DNA from: Arthrobacter crystallopoietes
GTDB taxonomy: Bacteria; Actinomycetota; Actinomycetes; Actinomycetales; Micrococcaceae
DNA: 64,000 nt
Reading direction: 5' to 3'
Assembly: GCF_002849715.1 (NCBI RefSeq)
Contig: NZ_CP018863.1
Location: 930,001 to 994,000, forward strand
The position numbers were made by a program, and so were the translations under genes. Shown one piece after another: positions 8,600-15,645 of this stretch. The notes under the pieces are model-generated. The model saw only the letters and a program-made list of their open reading frames with translations. It did no database searches and had not been told where the DNA came from. Every line of letters starts with the position of its first letter. Positions within the stretch are counted from its first letter, which is position 1.

Positions 8600-8614
8600 A
8601 CGCGGTCCAGAACA

Positions 8615-8668
8615 ACGACGGCGGCACTCCAGGTGGGATTTCCCTCCCACCGGAAGTGCCGGCGTCGT
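8615..8668. terminator. Long bidirectional hairpin between convergent genes, carries the 10-mer motif
   Basis: The outer stem pairs 8615-8630 with 8653-8668 (two mismatches) and the inner stem GGTGGGA/TCCCACC (8632-8638, 8645-8651) closes a six-base loop. The left arm begins with ACGACGGCGG and the right arm ends with the near-complement CCGGCGTCGT. It ends both the merR transcript and the glycerophosphodiesterase transcript. Confidence 0.8.
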
Positions 8669-8683
8669 ACGTAGTTAGTGTCT

Positions 8684-9961
8684 TCAGTTGGCGAAGATGT
8701 CCTGCAGCTGGCCCTGCGGGGTCCACAGCGCCACGGAGTCGCCGCCGTTGTTCAGCACCGAGGCGGTGCCATCGTTGTAGAAACTCTCCGCGGTGTTGGT
8801 GCCGGGGCCGGTGTAGACGCGCAGTTCGGCGCCCGGGGCCAGGACGTACCCGTCGCCGATCGCAAGGATGTTGTTCGCCGCGTCGCGGATGATGCTGCCG
8901 CTGACATCGATGCTGCGGCCGGTGGTGTTGCGCAGGAGCACATGCTCCCCGGTTTCCGCCTGGACGTCGCTGCCGGCCGGGTTGTTAACCGAGTCGACGA
9001 TTTCGACGCCGTTCGCCGCGGGGAAGGGCTTTCCGCCGTCGAGGTAGCGGGCGGTCTGGATTGGGAAGTCGCCCGTGACGGCGTCGACACCAAGGTCGAT
9101 GGAGTGCTGGACGGCCTCGGGCGAGTTAGCGGTGTAGACGCCGATGACCAAGCCGGCGGCCTTCACATCCGCAACGTTCTGCGCGGTCAGCGTGCGGTAA
9201 TTGGTGCCCACGGAATCGGCGAACCCAGCCCACTGGGCCAGGGTTTCCGGACCGGGAACGGTGCTGGAAAGCTGCTGCAGCTCGATCTCCGGGGCGATGG
9301 AGGCGAAGGTCCGGTTGGAGGCCTCATCGAAGCCGAGCACCTGGATCTTGTCCGCGGCGACCAGTTTCTGCCACTTCTTATCGGTGCGCAGCTCATCGGC
9401 GACCAGCTGCTCGATGCCCGGGGAGTTCTTCGGGGACTTGATCTCGATGTAGACGCCGGTCTCGGTGGTGGCGACCTTGGCGGCATCGTCCAGGTGCGGG
9501 ATGCGTTCGCCGGCGAATTCCTCGCCGAAGTAGGCACCGGCGTCGAGCTGCTGCAGCTCCGCCCAAGTGAAGGACGTGATCGGATCGTTGGCGCGGTCCG
9601 GGAAGACACCCTCGACGTTGGTGGTGCGGGCCGGGGTGTCGTCGTGGAAGAGGAACGGCACGCCGTCGGCGCTGAGCTGCACGTCGATCTCGAAGAAGTC
9701 CGCACCGGAGGCCCGGCCGTCCTTGAACGCGGCAACGGTGTTCTCCGGTGCCGTGCCGGCGGCACCGCGGTGCCCGATAAGCAGCGGAGCTTCGGCCTGG
9801 CTGCCGGCCGCATTGTCCTGCGCGGCTGCCTCGGCGGTATTGGCTGCGCCGGGCTGCGGCGCTGCCTGCTGGGCAACGGCGGCAGGCGCTGCGAGCAGGG
9901 ACAGCCCGACGGCGGTGGCCGCGGCTGACCCGGTCAGTAGCGTGGTGATGCGTGATGCCAT
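8684..9961 (-). CDS. Secreted glycerophosphodiester phosphodiesterase with lamin-tail domain
   Basis: A 425-residue exported enzyme. Residues 1-31 are a signal peptide (MASRITTLLTG, then a hydrophobic Ala-rich core and AVAQQA). The GDPD domain follows: IGHRGAAGTAPENT, EIDVQLSADGVPFLFHDDT and YIEIKSPKN carry the His, Glu and Asp residues of the catalytic and metal sites. The last ~100 residues form a lamin-tail/LTD-like beta-sandwich (EIVDSVNNPAGSDVQAETGE onward), an attachment or substrate-binding module. It would hydrolyse glycerophosphodiesters or teichoic-acid-like polymers outside the cell to scavenge phosphate and glycerol phosphate. ATG at 9961 is chosen because it starts the signal peptide; an upstream ATG would spoil it. 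Confidence 0.9.
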   Translation of the reverse strand: MASRITTLLTGSAAATAVGLSLLAAPAAVAQQAAPQPGAANTAEAAAQDNAAGSQAEAPLLIGHRGAAGTAPENTVAAFKDGRASGADFFEIDVQLSADGVPFLFHDDTPARTTNVEGVFPDRANDPITSFTWAELQQLDAGAYFGEEFAGERIPHLDDAAKVATTETGVYIEIKSPKNSPGIEQLVADELRTDKKWQKLVAADKIQVLGFDEASNRTFASIAPEIELQQLSSTVPGPETLAQWAGFADSVGTNYRTLTAQNVADVKAAGLVIGVYTANSPEAVQHSIDLGVDAVTGDFPIQTARYLDGGKPFPAANGVEIVDSVNNPAGSDVQAETGEHVLLRNTTGRSIDVSGSIIRDAANNILAIGDGYVLAPGAELRVYTGPGTNTAESFYNDGTASVLNNGGDSVALWTPQGQLQDIFAN

Positions 9962-10112
9962 GAGAATTGAACTTCCTTCATCCTGGTGGTCGATATCTCC
10001 CCTTGGTCGATGCTGGCGCGTGGTTGCATCCGGCATGCCAACGCGGAGTGAACCCGAAATGAAGGTCGGGAAAAGGTGGACGCGGTGTGGCGGCCGCCAC
10101 TAGATTACGAGC

Positions 10113-10748
10113 ATGGCTCAACATGGGGGAACCAACGATCCTGCCGCTGCCGGCGGCCGGACGGACGCCGGCGCTCCGGACCAAGCTGGCGCGCCGCTGC
10201 CGGGACGGCCGCCCAGACCGCAGCTGTCAGACCGGACGCCGCCGCCGATAGGGCAGGCCCTGCCACCCACCGGGATGGTGAAGGCAGCCAGGTCGCTGTG
10301 GCTGTTGAGCTTCCTGCTCGGCGCGGTGGCCATCGCCTTTGCCTACTTGTCCCGCGACCACCGGCTGGAGCGGCTCCGCGAGATCGTGGCCGAGGTTGAC
10401 CCTGCCCAGGACGAAGCGACAGTCGATGCGGTGGCTGCGCTGGTGCATTGGGGCAGCCTGGGCGCCCTGGCACTCATCATTGTGGTTGAGGCACTACTGC
10501 TGCGCGGGCTGATGCGCCGGCGCGGCGGGATCCGGTGGGTGCAGCTGGTGGTCCTGCTCATCCACGGCGGAGCAGCGGTCCTGACGGACGCATTTTTGGT
10601 GGCTCCGGGCGAGGGCGAAATGTACCTCCGCTGGATGCTGGTGGCACAGCTGGTGCTAGCCAGTGCGGCGCTGCTGGTCAGCCTGCTGCCCGGCGCCGAC
10701 GCCTGGTTCCGTGCCAAGCACGAGACGTACGGTAGGCCGCGGGGCTGA
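10113..10748 (+). CDS. Four-segment membrane protein of unknown function
   Basis: A 211-residue protein with a Pro/Ala/Gly-rich cytoplasmic N-terminus (about 55 residues) and four predicted membrane helices at about 60-80, 112-132, 142-162 and 173-192. The layout resembles actinobacterial four-helix membrane proteins with a proline-rich tail, but I cannot name a family. It is convergent with the second dynamin-like GTPase gene and the two coding regions overlap tail to tail by 93 bp, which is unusual. Confidence 0.75.
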   Translation: MAQHGGTNDPAAAGGRTDAGAPDQAGAPLPGRPPRPQLSDRTPPPIGQALPPTGMVKAARSLWLLSFLLGAVAIAFAYLSRDHRLERLREIVAEVDPAQDEATVDAVAALVHWGSLGALALIIVVEALLLRGLMRRRGGIRWVQLVVLLIHGGAAVLTDAFLVAPGEGEMYLRWMLVAQLVLASAALLVSLLPGADAWFRAKHETYGRPRG

Positions 10749-12287
10749 GGCGTCCGGCAGCCCGGCGAGGATCGCCTCGCAACTGCGGACCACAATCTGG
10801 CAGGCTTCCGCGGCGCTTCGGTCGGTCATCGGGTTCTCGGCCAGCGTGCGCCAGCGGCGCAGGCAGGCCAGGGCTTCGGCCCGGAGCGCCTCCGCTGGCG
10901 TGTCTTCGGGCAGGGCGAGCCGGAGTGCAGGCAACATCCCCCGGCCGCCGATCAGGCGTTCGGCCTCTGCCGCCAGCTCCTTGGGCAGATCGAGGCCCGT
11001 GGTCCGCGCGGTAGCCAGCAGCCGCAGCTCGCGGAATTCATGGGCACCGGCCTGAATCCGTTCGAGCATTGCTGCCACCCGCTCCGTTCCGGCCCGGGGC
11101 CGCTCGCGGAGAAGGGCCTCCACCCCCGCCAAGGTGGTCCGCGCCTTGAGCTGCGCGGCGCGGGCTTGGAACTGGCCGGACATCAGACCCAGCAGGTCGT
11201 CCAGTCCGCTGCGGCGCGCGAGCGCGTGGGCCAGCGCCGTCGGCTCGCTGATACCACCCCGGATGAGAGCCGTGGACATCCGGATCCCAAACAGGCCGAA
11301 GCGTTCCAACAGAGCTGCCCGGAACTCGGGGACCGCTTTTAATCCTGCGGCGGGACGGGCAAATCTGTCAGCGGAGAGCAGCATGCGTTCGCGTTCCGAC
11401 CGGTCCAGCCGGGCCAGTTCCAGCAACGCGGTGAACTCCGCCTGACGGAGCGTGCGCGCACCTTGGGCCAGCAGGCCGGCGATCGGAACGACGCCCAGGG
11501 CCAGTGACCGCAGCGTGCCGTCGCGCCGGTAGCGCTCGGCGATCTCGCCCGCCGAAAGCAGCGAGTCGATCCGTCCGGCGCCGATTTCGTCTGCCCGGGA
11601 GAGCACCGCGAGCGCGTTGACCGTCCCCGATTGGCCTGCAGCGGTGTCTTTGAAAGCCTCCAGGAACTTCAGGTCGGCGGCGTGCAGGTGCCGCATCAGG
11701 TAGACGATGGCGTCCGCTTCAGAGGGAGCATCCCGGGGCGTGAGGAAGTTCGTGGCCCGGGCGGAGACGTCGCCGGAGAGCGAAGCGATGCCCGGAGTGT
11801 CGATCAGGGTCAGCTCCCGCAAGCCCTTGGCCGGCCAGTCCACCACCAGCCGCTCAACCTCTTCGGCCCGTGTGGCGCCCATGTCGAAGACCAGCCTGCC
11901 CTCGACCCTCCTGATCGGCAGCGTCCAAGGTTCGGGTGCAGGTGCTGCGCTGGCTACGCCGGCCACCGGGTACAACGTGATCCGCGGGGTGTCCCGGTAG
12001 CGGTACCAGGTCACCACCCGGGTGCACTCGGCGGTGTCGGTGGGCGCGATCTCTTCCCCGATGATCGCGTTGAGCAGAGTGGATTTCCCGGCCTTCACCA
12101 TGCCGGCGAGCGCCACCCGCAGCGGTTCGGCAAGCCGCCGCTGATAGCCCTCGAGTGCACCGCGCGCGTCCGGATCATCCGCATAAGCCTCGATCGCCTG
12201 ACGCAGGAGGTCCGGAACGGCGTCGGCGGCGGAGCCGTTCGTGACGGCGCGGTCCGGGCCCGCGCCGTCCGCCCCGGCGCCGTTCAC
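10656..12287 (-). CDS. iniC-like: Dynamin-like GTPase, second of pair (IniC-like)
   Basis: A 543-residue GTPase beginning at GTG 12287, which overlaps the upstream stop as GTGA. The P-loop GMVKAGKST is at residues 62-70, switch/G3 DTPGIASL near 160 and the G4-like LSRADEIG near 220. The C-terminal half is helical, as in bacterial dynamin-like proteins. Paired bacterial dynamins form hetero-oligomers that act on membranes; IniA and IniC of Mycobacterium are such a pair in the isoniazid-inducible operon. Order, overlap and partner genes here match IniC. A longer open frame upstream is only the antisense extension of the partner gene and was not used. Confidence 0.85.
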   Translation of the reverse strand: MNGAGADGAGPDRAVTNGSAADAVPDLLRQAIEAYADDPDARGALEGYQRRLAEPLRVALAGMVKAGKSTLLNAIIGEEIAPTDTAECTRVVTWYRYRDTPRITLYPVAGVASAAPAPEPWTLPIRRVEGRLVFDMGATRAEEVERLVVDWPAKGLRELTLIDTPGIASLSGDVSARATNFLTPRDAPSEADAIVYLMRHLHAADLKFLEAFKDTAAGQSGTVNALAVLSRADEIGAGRIDSLLSAGEIAERYRRDGTLRSLALGVVPIAGLLAQGARTLRQAEFTALLELARLDRSERERMLLSADRFARPAAGLKAVPEFRAALLERFGLFGIRMSTALIRGGISEPTALAHALARRSGLDDLLGLMSGQFQARAAQLKARTTLAGVEALLRERPRAGTERVAAMLERIQAGAHEFRELRLLATARTTGLDLPKELAAEAERLIGGRGMLPALRLALPEDTPAEALRAEALACLRRWRTLAENPMTDRSAAEACQIVVRSCEAILAGLPDASAPRPTVRLVLGTEPGVGAGQQADQQRRTG

Positions 12288-14119
12288 ACTGTGCCTGCCA
12301 GGGCAGGTTTGCCGTCCAGCTGCTGGACATGTTTGCGCAGCGCGTTGACGCGCTTGAGCTCGGCCTTGATCTGCCGGATACGATCTTCGCGTTCCAACGT
12401 AAACGTGGAAGCTGCCTTCTGGGCCGCAAGCACCGAATCCGCCAGCGAGCGGTGGTGCTCTTCGGCGATTTCGGTGAAGTGGTCCCGCGTGGCGCGCTGC
12501 ACCAGACGGAGCCGGTCCTTGAGCTGCTTGCCCACTTGGAAGACGACGTCGTCCAGTTGGCGGCGGACCAGTGCCTTGGCCTCCGTCTGGCGCCGCTTGA
12601 GCCTGGCTTCCTTGTCCTCCCGGTAGGCCTTGCCGCCGAGCAGAAGGCCCGCCCCAACCGACAACGGGTTGATCAGGGCCATGCCGACGATTCCGGTCAG
12701 CAGGCCGAACATGAGCACGCCGCCGTAGGAGCCGCGCATACCGATCAGGACCTTCTGCAGCGGCCCGATATGCCCCGGATCCAGCACGGGCACCTGCTCC
12801 ACCGGGTCCAGCACACCGCCGGTATCGTCCACCCGGAGCACCGGCAGCGGCACTTCGTCCCGCGCGAAATGTTCGGCGACCTGCGCGGAGAGCCACTGTG
12901 CGCGCTCGTCCGCCCAGACAAAGGTGTCAGACACGGCCGAAGCAACACGCTGCTCGAGCCACTCGGCGAACTGGGCCCAAATCGGCCCCGGATCCCCCGC
13001 GTCGATGGCCTCCTCGGCGTCGCGCTGGATGATGCGCAGGCGGTCGCGCAGGTCATGCTCCATGTCCGCAATAAGGTCGCTGACGCCATCGCCGAGCGTA
13101 ATTTGCCAACGCGCCGACCGCCGTCGTTGTTCGTCCGCGCGTTCTTTTGCAGTCTCCAGTTCCGCGATCATCTGTGGCGTGCTTTCGGGGTCTTCCAGCG
13201 CGCTGAGCTCGGACTGCAGCGACAGCCCCAGGTGCTCGGTGGTGGAGAGCAGGTCGCGGGCCACCGAATGCCGCTGGAGCCGTTCGGCCTGGCCGAGGAT
13301 CTCCTTGCGCAGGTAGGTGACCAGTTCGGGAAAACCGGACTCCGCGTTGAGCTCGTCGTCGCGCAGCCGCGCGGCATGCAGGCGCAAGTCGGACGAGACG
13401 GGGAACAGCGGGATGCCGGAGCCCACCCGGTCCAGGTGGCGTCGGTCCAGCTCCGCCACCTGCCGCCACTGCGGATACAGGTCCGTCTTGGACAGCACGC
13501 AGGCCACGTTGGGGCAGATCCGCATCGCCTGCCGCAGGAAGCGGATCTCCGGCTCGGTGTACTCCTGCGAGGCGTCCGAGACCAGCAGCATCGCGTCCGC
13601 GGTGGGCAGCGCGGTGAGCGTGGTCAGCGAGTGCGCCGAGTCCAGACCGCCCACGCCGGGCGAATCCACCAGCGACAGCCCTCCGGCGAGAACCTTGCGC
13701 GGCAGGTACACCTCGGCCGCGGCCAGCCGGTTGCGGTTTCCGGGATTGCCGCTCTCGGAAACGTGGGCGGCCAGCTCCTCCAGTTTGACCGGGCGGCGCT
13801 CCAGCTCAGGTTCCCTGTCACCGTCGGCGTAGCCGGTCTCGCCCTTGGGAACAACGACGACGGCGGACGGCGGATCTCCATGGCGCACCACTGTAGGAAC
13901 GGAGGTGGCAACATCGTCGTCGACCGGGCAGACCGGTGCGTTGACCAGGGCGTTGATCAACTGGCTCTTGCCCTGCTTGAATTCACCGACCACGATCACC
14001 CGGATGCTGGGATCCAGCAGCCTGCGGCGGGTCTGTTCCAGCCGGCGCCGCAGGTCCCGCCGCTCCCCGGTGCCGACCAGCTCGATGCCATAGTCAACCA
14101 GCTTCACGAGCTCAACCAC
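12284..14119 (-). CDS. iniA-like: Dynamin-like GTPase, first of pair (IniA-like)
   Basis: A 611-residue dynamin-family GTPase. P-loop GEFKQGKS is at residues 45-52, G3 VDSPGVGG near 155 and G4 SKTD near 210. A long helical stalk follows, then a glycine-rich hydrophobic hairpin (GGVLMFGLLTGIVG to AGLLLGG, about residues 467-495) that resembles the membrane-inserting paddle of bacterial dynamins, then a coiled-coil return. It would remodel or repair the cytoplasmic membrane. It lies 104 bases downstream of the IniB-like gene and is translationally coupled to the IniC-like gene. IniA in mycobacteria is induced by cell-wall inhibitors; a similar envelope-stress role is inferred. Confidence 0.87.
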   Translation of the reverse strand: MVELVKLVDYGIELVGTGERRDLRRRLEQTRRRLLDPSIRVIVVGEFKQGKSQLINALVNAPVCPVDDDVATSVPTVVRHGDPPSAVVVVPKGETGYADGDREPELERRPVKLEELAAHVSESGNPGNRNRLAAAEVYLPRKVLAGGLSLVDSPGVGGLDSAHSLTTLTALPTADAMLLVSDASQEYTEPEIRFLRQAMRICPNVACVLSKTDLYPQWRQVAELDRRHLDRVGSGIPLFPVSSDLRLHAARLRDDELNAESGFPELVTYLRKEILGQAERLQRHSVARDLLSTTEHLGLSLQSELSALEDPESTPQMIAELETAKERADEQRRRSARWQITLGDGVSDLIADMEHDLRDRLRIIQRDAEEAIDAGDPGPIWAQFAEWLEQRVASAVSDTFVWADERAQWLSAQVAEHFARDEVPLPVLRVDDTGGVLDPVEQVPVLDPGHIGPLQKVLIGMRGSYGGVLMFGLLTGIVGMALINPLSVGAGLLLGGKAYREDKEARLKRRQTEAKALVRRQLDDVVFQVGKQLKDRLRLVQRATRDHFTEIAEEHHRSLADSVLAAQKAASTFTLEREDRIRQIKAELKRVNALRKHVQQLDGKPALAGTV

Positions 14120-14162
14120 AGTTGCCCTCCTTCGAATTCGCTACTGCTTAAACCGCGCCGTT

Positions 14163-14193
14163 GCCCGGCAGGATGGGATTCCTCCTGCCGGGC
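14163..14193 (-). terminator. Intra-operon hairpin between IniB-like and IniA-like genes
   Basis: An 11-bp perfect stem, GCCCGGCAGGA (14163-14173) with TCCTGCCGGGC (14183-14193), lies in the 104-base gap. No T-run follows on the minus strand. It may partly terminate or stabilise the 5' message, letting the repeat protein be made in excess over the GTPases. Confidence 0.55.
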
Positions 14194-14223
14194 CGGTGCG
14201 AGACTATCGGCTGACCCCCACGA

Positions 14224-15492
14224 TCACTCGACGTTGACGCTGTTGTCGGTGTTCTCCTCTACTTCAAGGTCAAACTCGTTGTCTGCGACGATGACCGATT
14301 CATCGATCGACGTGAACTCGGCCTCGACGTCGCCGATCTCGGTGTTGACGGATTCGTCGTTGGTGAAGGAATCCTCCACCTCCAGGTTGGTCGACTCGTC
14401 CGTGTTGAAGGAGTCGTCCGCGGTGAAGGAGTCCTCGACGTTGGTGGAGTTGTCCGTGTTGCCGATGTTCTCCAGTTCGGCGTCGATGTTTGTTGAGTTG
14501 TCCGAGTTGTCGTTGAACGAGTCCTCCAGTTCGACGTCGACCTCGGAGTTGCCGACATCCTCCAGCGAGTTATCTTCGGAGTTATCGTTCAGCGAATTGT
14601 CCAGGTCCACATCGACGGAGTTGTCCTCCGAGTTGTCGTTGAACGAGTCCTCGTTCGTGGTTTCCTCGACGTCGACGGTGTTGAAGTTGCCGTCGATGCC
14701 GTCGTTGTCCTCGTTGCCGATTTCGTTCTCGTCCCCGTCGACACCGTCGTTGTCCTCGTTGAACGAGCCGATGATGGTGGTGTCCTCGCTGCCGACTTCG
14801 ACGTCGACGTCGCCGTCGGCCTCGACATCGACATTGGTGGAGTTGTCCTCGGAGTTGTCCTGCTCAACATCGCCGTCGGCAGCGATCGAATCATCACCGT
14901 TGGCCACGTTCGCGTCTTTGCCGGCAGCCACCGAGTCGTCACCGGAGGCGATGACTGCGTCGTTGTCGAAGATCTGGCTGACGTCACCATCGGCCCAGAT
15001 GTTTTGGTTCACCGACTGGTCGTTGATGGTATCCCTGTCGTCCACCGTGGAGGTGTAGGAATACTCGTTGACGATGTGGGTCAGCTGTTGGACTGCGTGG
15101 CCGTGGTCGTCATCGTCGTTCCGGCGATGACCGCCGTCGTCGTCGTTATCCCGGTCCGGACGATGGTGGCCGTTGTCGTTGTCGTTGTCCCAGTCGCGGC
15201 CGCCGCCCCCGCCGCCGTCGTTGTTATTACCCCCGTCGCTGTCCGGATTGTTGTGGTCGATCCGCGAGGAGTTATCCCCCGTGTTGTACTCGCGGTCGAA
15301 GGAGGCACCGACGCCAACCGGGGCAAAGTCCAGGACTACCGGCATGACGGCGTCGACGTCGTCCGAGCAGACGTCGCTGAGGCCGGCGTGCTCCAGTTCC
15401 CGCTCGGGATCCTCGCGGAAGGCGTGGGCCGCATCGGGGTCCCGGAGCAGGTTCATGATGAATTCAAGAAGGGTGTTCGCAAGAGTAGGCAT
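14224..15492 (-). CDS. iniB-like: IniB-like protein with extremely acidic Asn/Asp/Ser repeat tail
   Basis: A 422-residue protein. Residues 1-58 (LLEFIMNLLRDPDAAHAF, then EDPERELEHAGLSDV) match the N-terminal helical domain of mycobacterial IniB, which in that protein precedes a Gly/Ala-rich region. Here residues ~75-130 are Asp/Gly/His-rich (NNNDGGGGGG, DNDNDNGHH) and ~155-422 are almost devoid of Lys and Arg and built of short units such as SEDNS, NSTNV and DNSVNVE. The tail is probably disordered or a beta-solenoid and could bind cations. There is no signal peptide. Ribosome binding site GAGGGA precedes ATG 15492. The gene leads the dynamin pair. Confidence 0.82.
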   Translation of the reverse strand: MPTLANTLLEFIMNLLRDPDAAHAFREDPERELEHAGLSDVCSDDVDAVMPVVLDFAPVGVGASFDREYNTGDNSSRIDHNNPDSDGGNNNDGGGGGGRDWDNDNDNGHHRPDRDNDDDGGHRRNDDDDHGHAVQQLTHIVNEYSYTSTVDDRDTINDQSVNQNIWADGDVSQIFDNDAVIASGDDSVAAGKDANVANGDDSIAADGDVEQDNSEDNSTNVDVEADGDVDVEVGSEDTTIIGSFNEDNDGVDGDENEIGNEDNDGIDGNFNTVDVEETTNEDSFNDNSEDNSVDVDLDNSLNDNSEDNSLEDVGNSEVDVELEDSFNDNSDNSTNIDAELENIGNTDNSTNVEDSFTADDSFNTDESTNLEVEDSFTNDESVNTEIGDVEAEFTSIDESVIVADNEFDLEVEENTDNSVNVE

Positions 15493-15589
15493 GGTATTCC
15501 CTCAATCTCAAAGGTGTGTGAACTTGGATCCGCCGAGCTGGCTGCCTGGCTTGCTTCAAACGTAGGTCCGGGGTGGCGGGGCCGGCATC

Positions 15590-15603
15590 GGGGTTATCTC
15601 CCC
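15590..15603. promoter_or_regulatory. GGGGTT-N4-CCCC element upstream of the IniB-like gene
   Basis: GGGGTTATCTCCCC occurs about 100 bases upstream of the IniB-like start. A same-format element, GGGGTTCAGACCCC, lies at 20573-20586 upstream of the Hsp70 gene. Both may be sites for the LuxR-type regulator encoded between them; this is inference from co-occurrence. Confidence 0.4.
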
Positions 15604-15613
15604 CTGTGCGGCT

Positions 15614-15629
15614 ACCCCCTATAGGGGGT
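15614..15629. promoter_or_regulatory. Perfect 16-bp palindrome ACCCCCTATAGGGGGT, candidate operator
   Basis: The palindrome lies between the LuxR gene stop (15646) and the IniB-like gene start (15492), about 120 bases upstream of the latter. Its form fits an operator for a dimeric LuxR-type activator; it also resembles CsoR-type copper operators (compare 63957-63972). Nothing else in the intergenic region is as symmetric. Confidence 0.6.
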
Positions 15630-15645
15630 TGGACGTCCCCCAGCG

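Noticed and set aside
8557-8680. Alternative short frames around the merR 3' end
   Set aside because: None has a ribosome site or residue pattern comparable with the Cys-rich frame at 8522.
12329-15058. A 909-codon plus-strand open frame, Ser/Thr-rich at its end
   Set aside because: It lies antisense to the IniA-like and IniB-like genes, which have clear family domains and ribosome sites. The Ser/Thr tail is the complement of the Asp/Asn codons.
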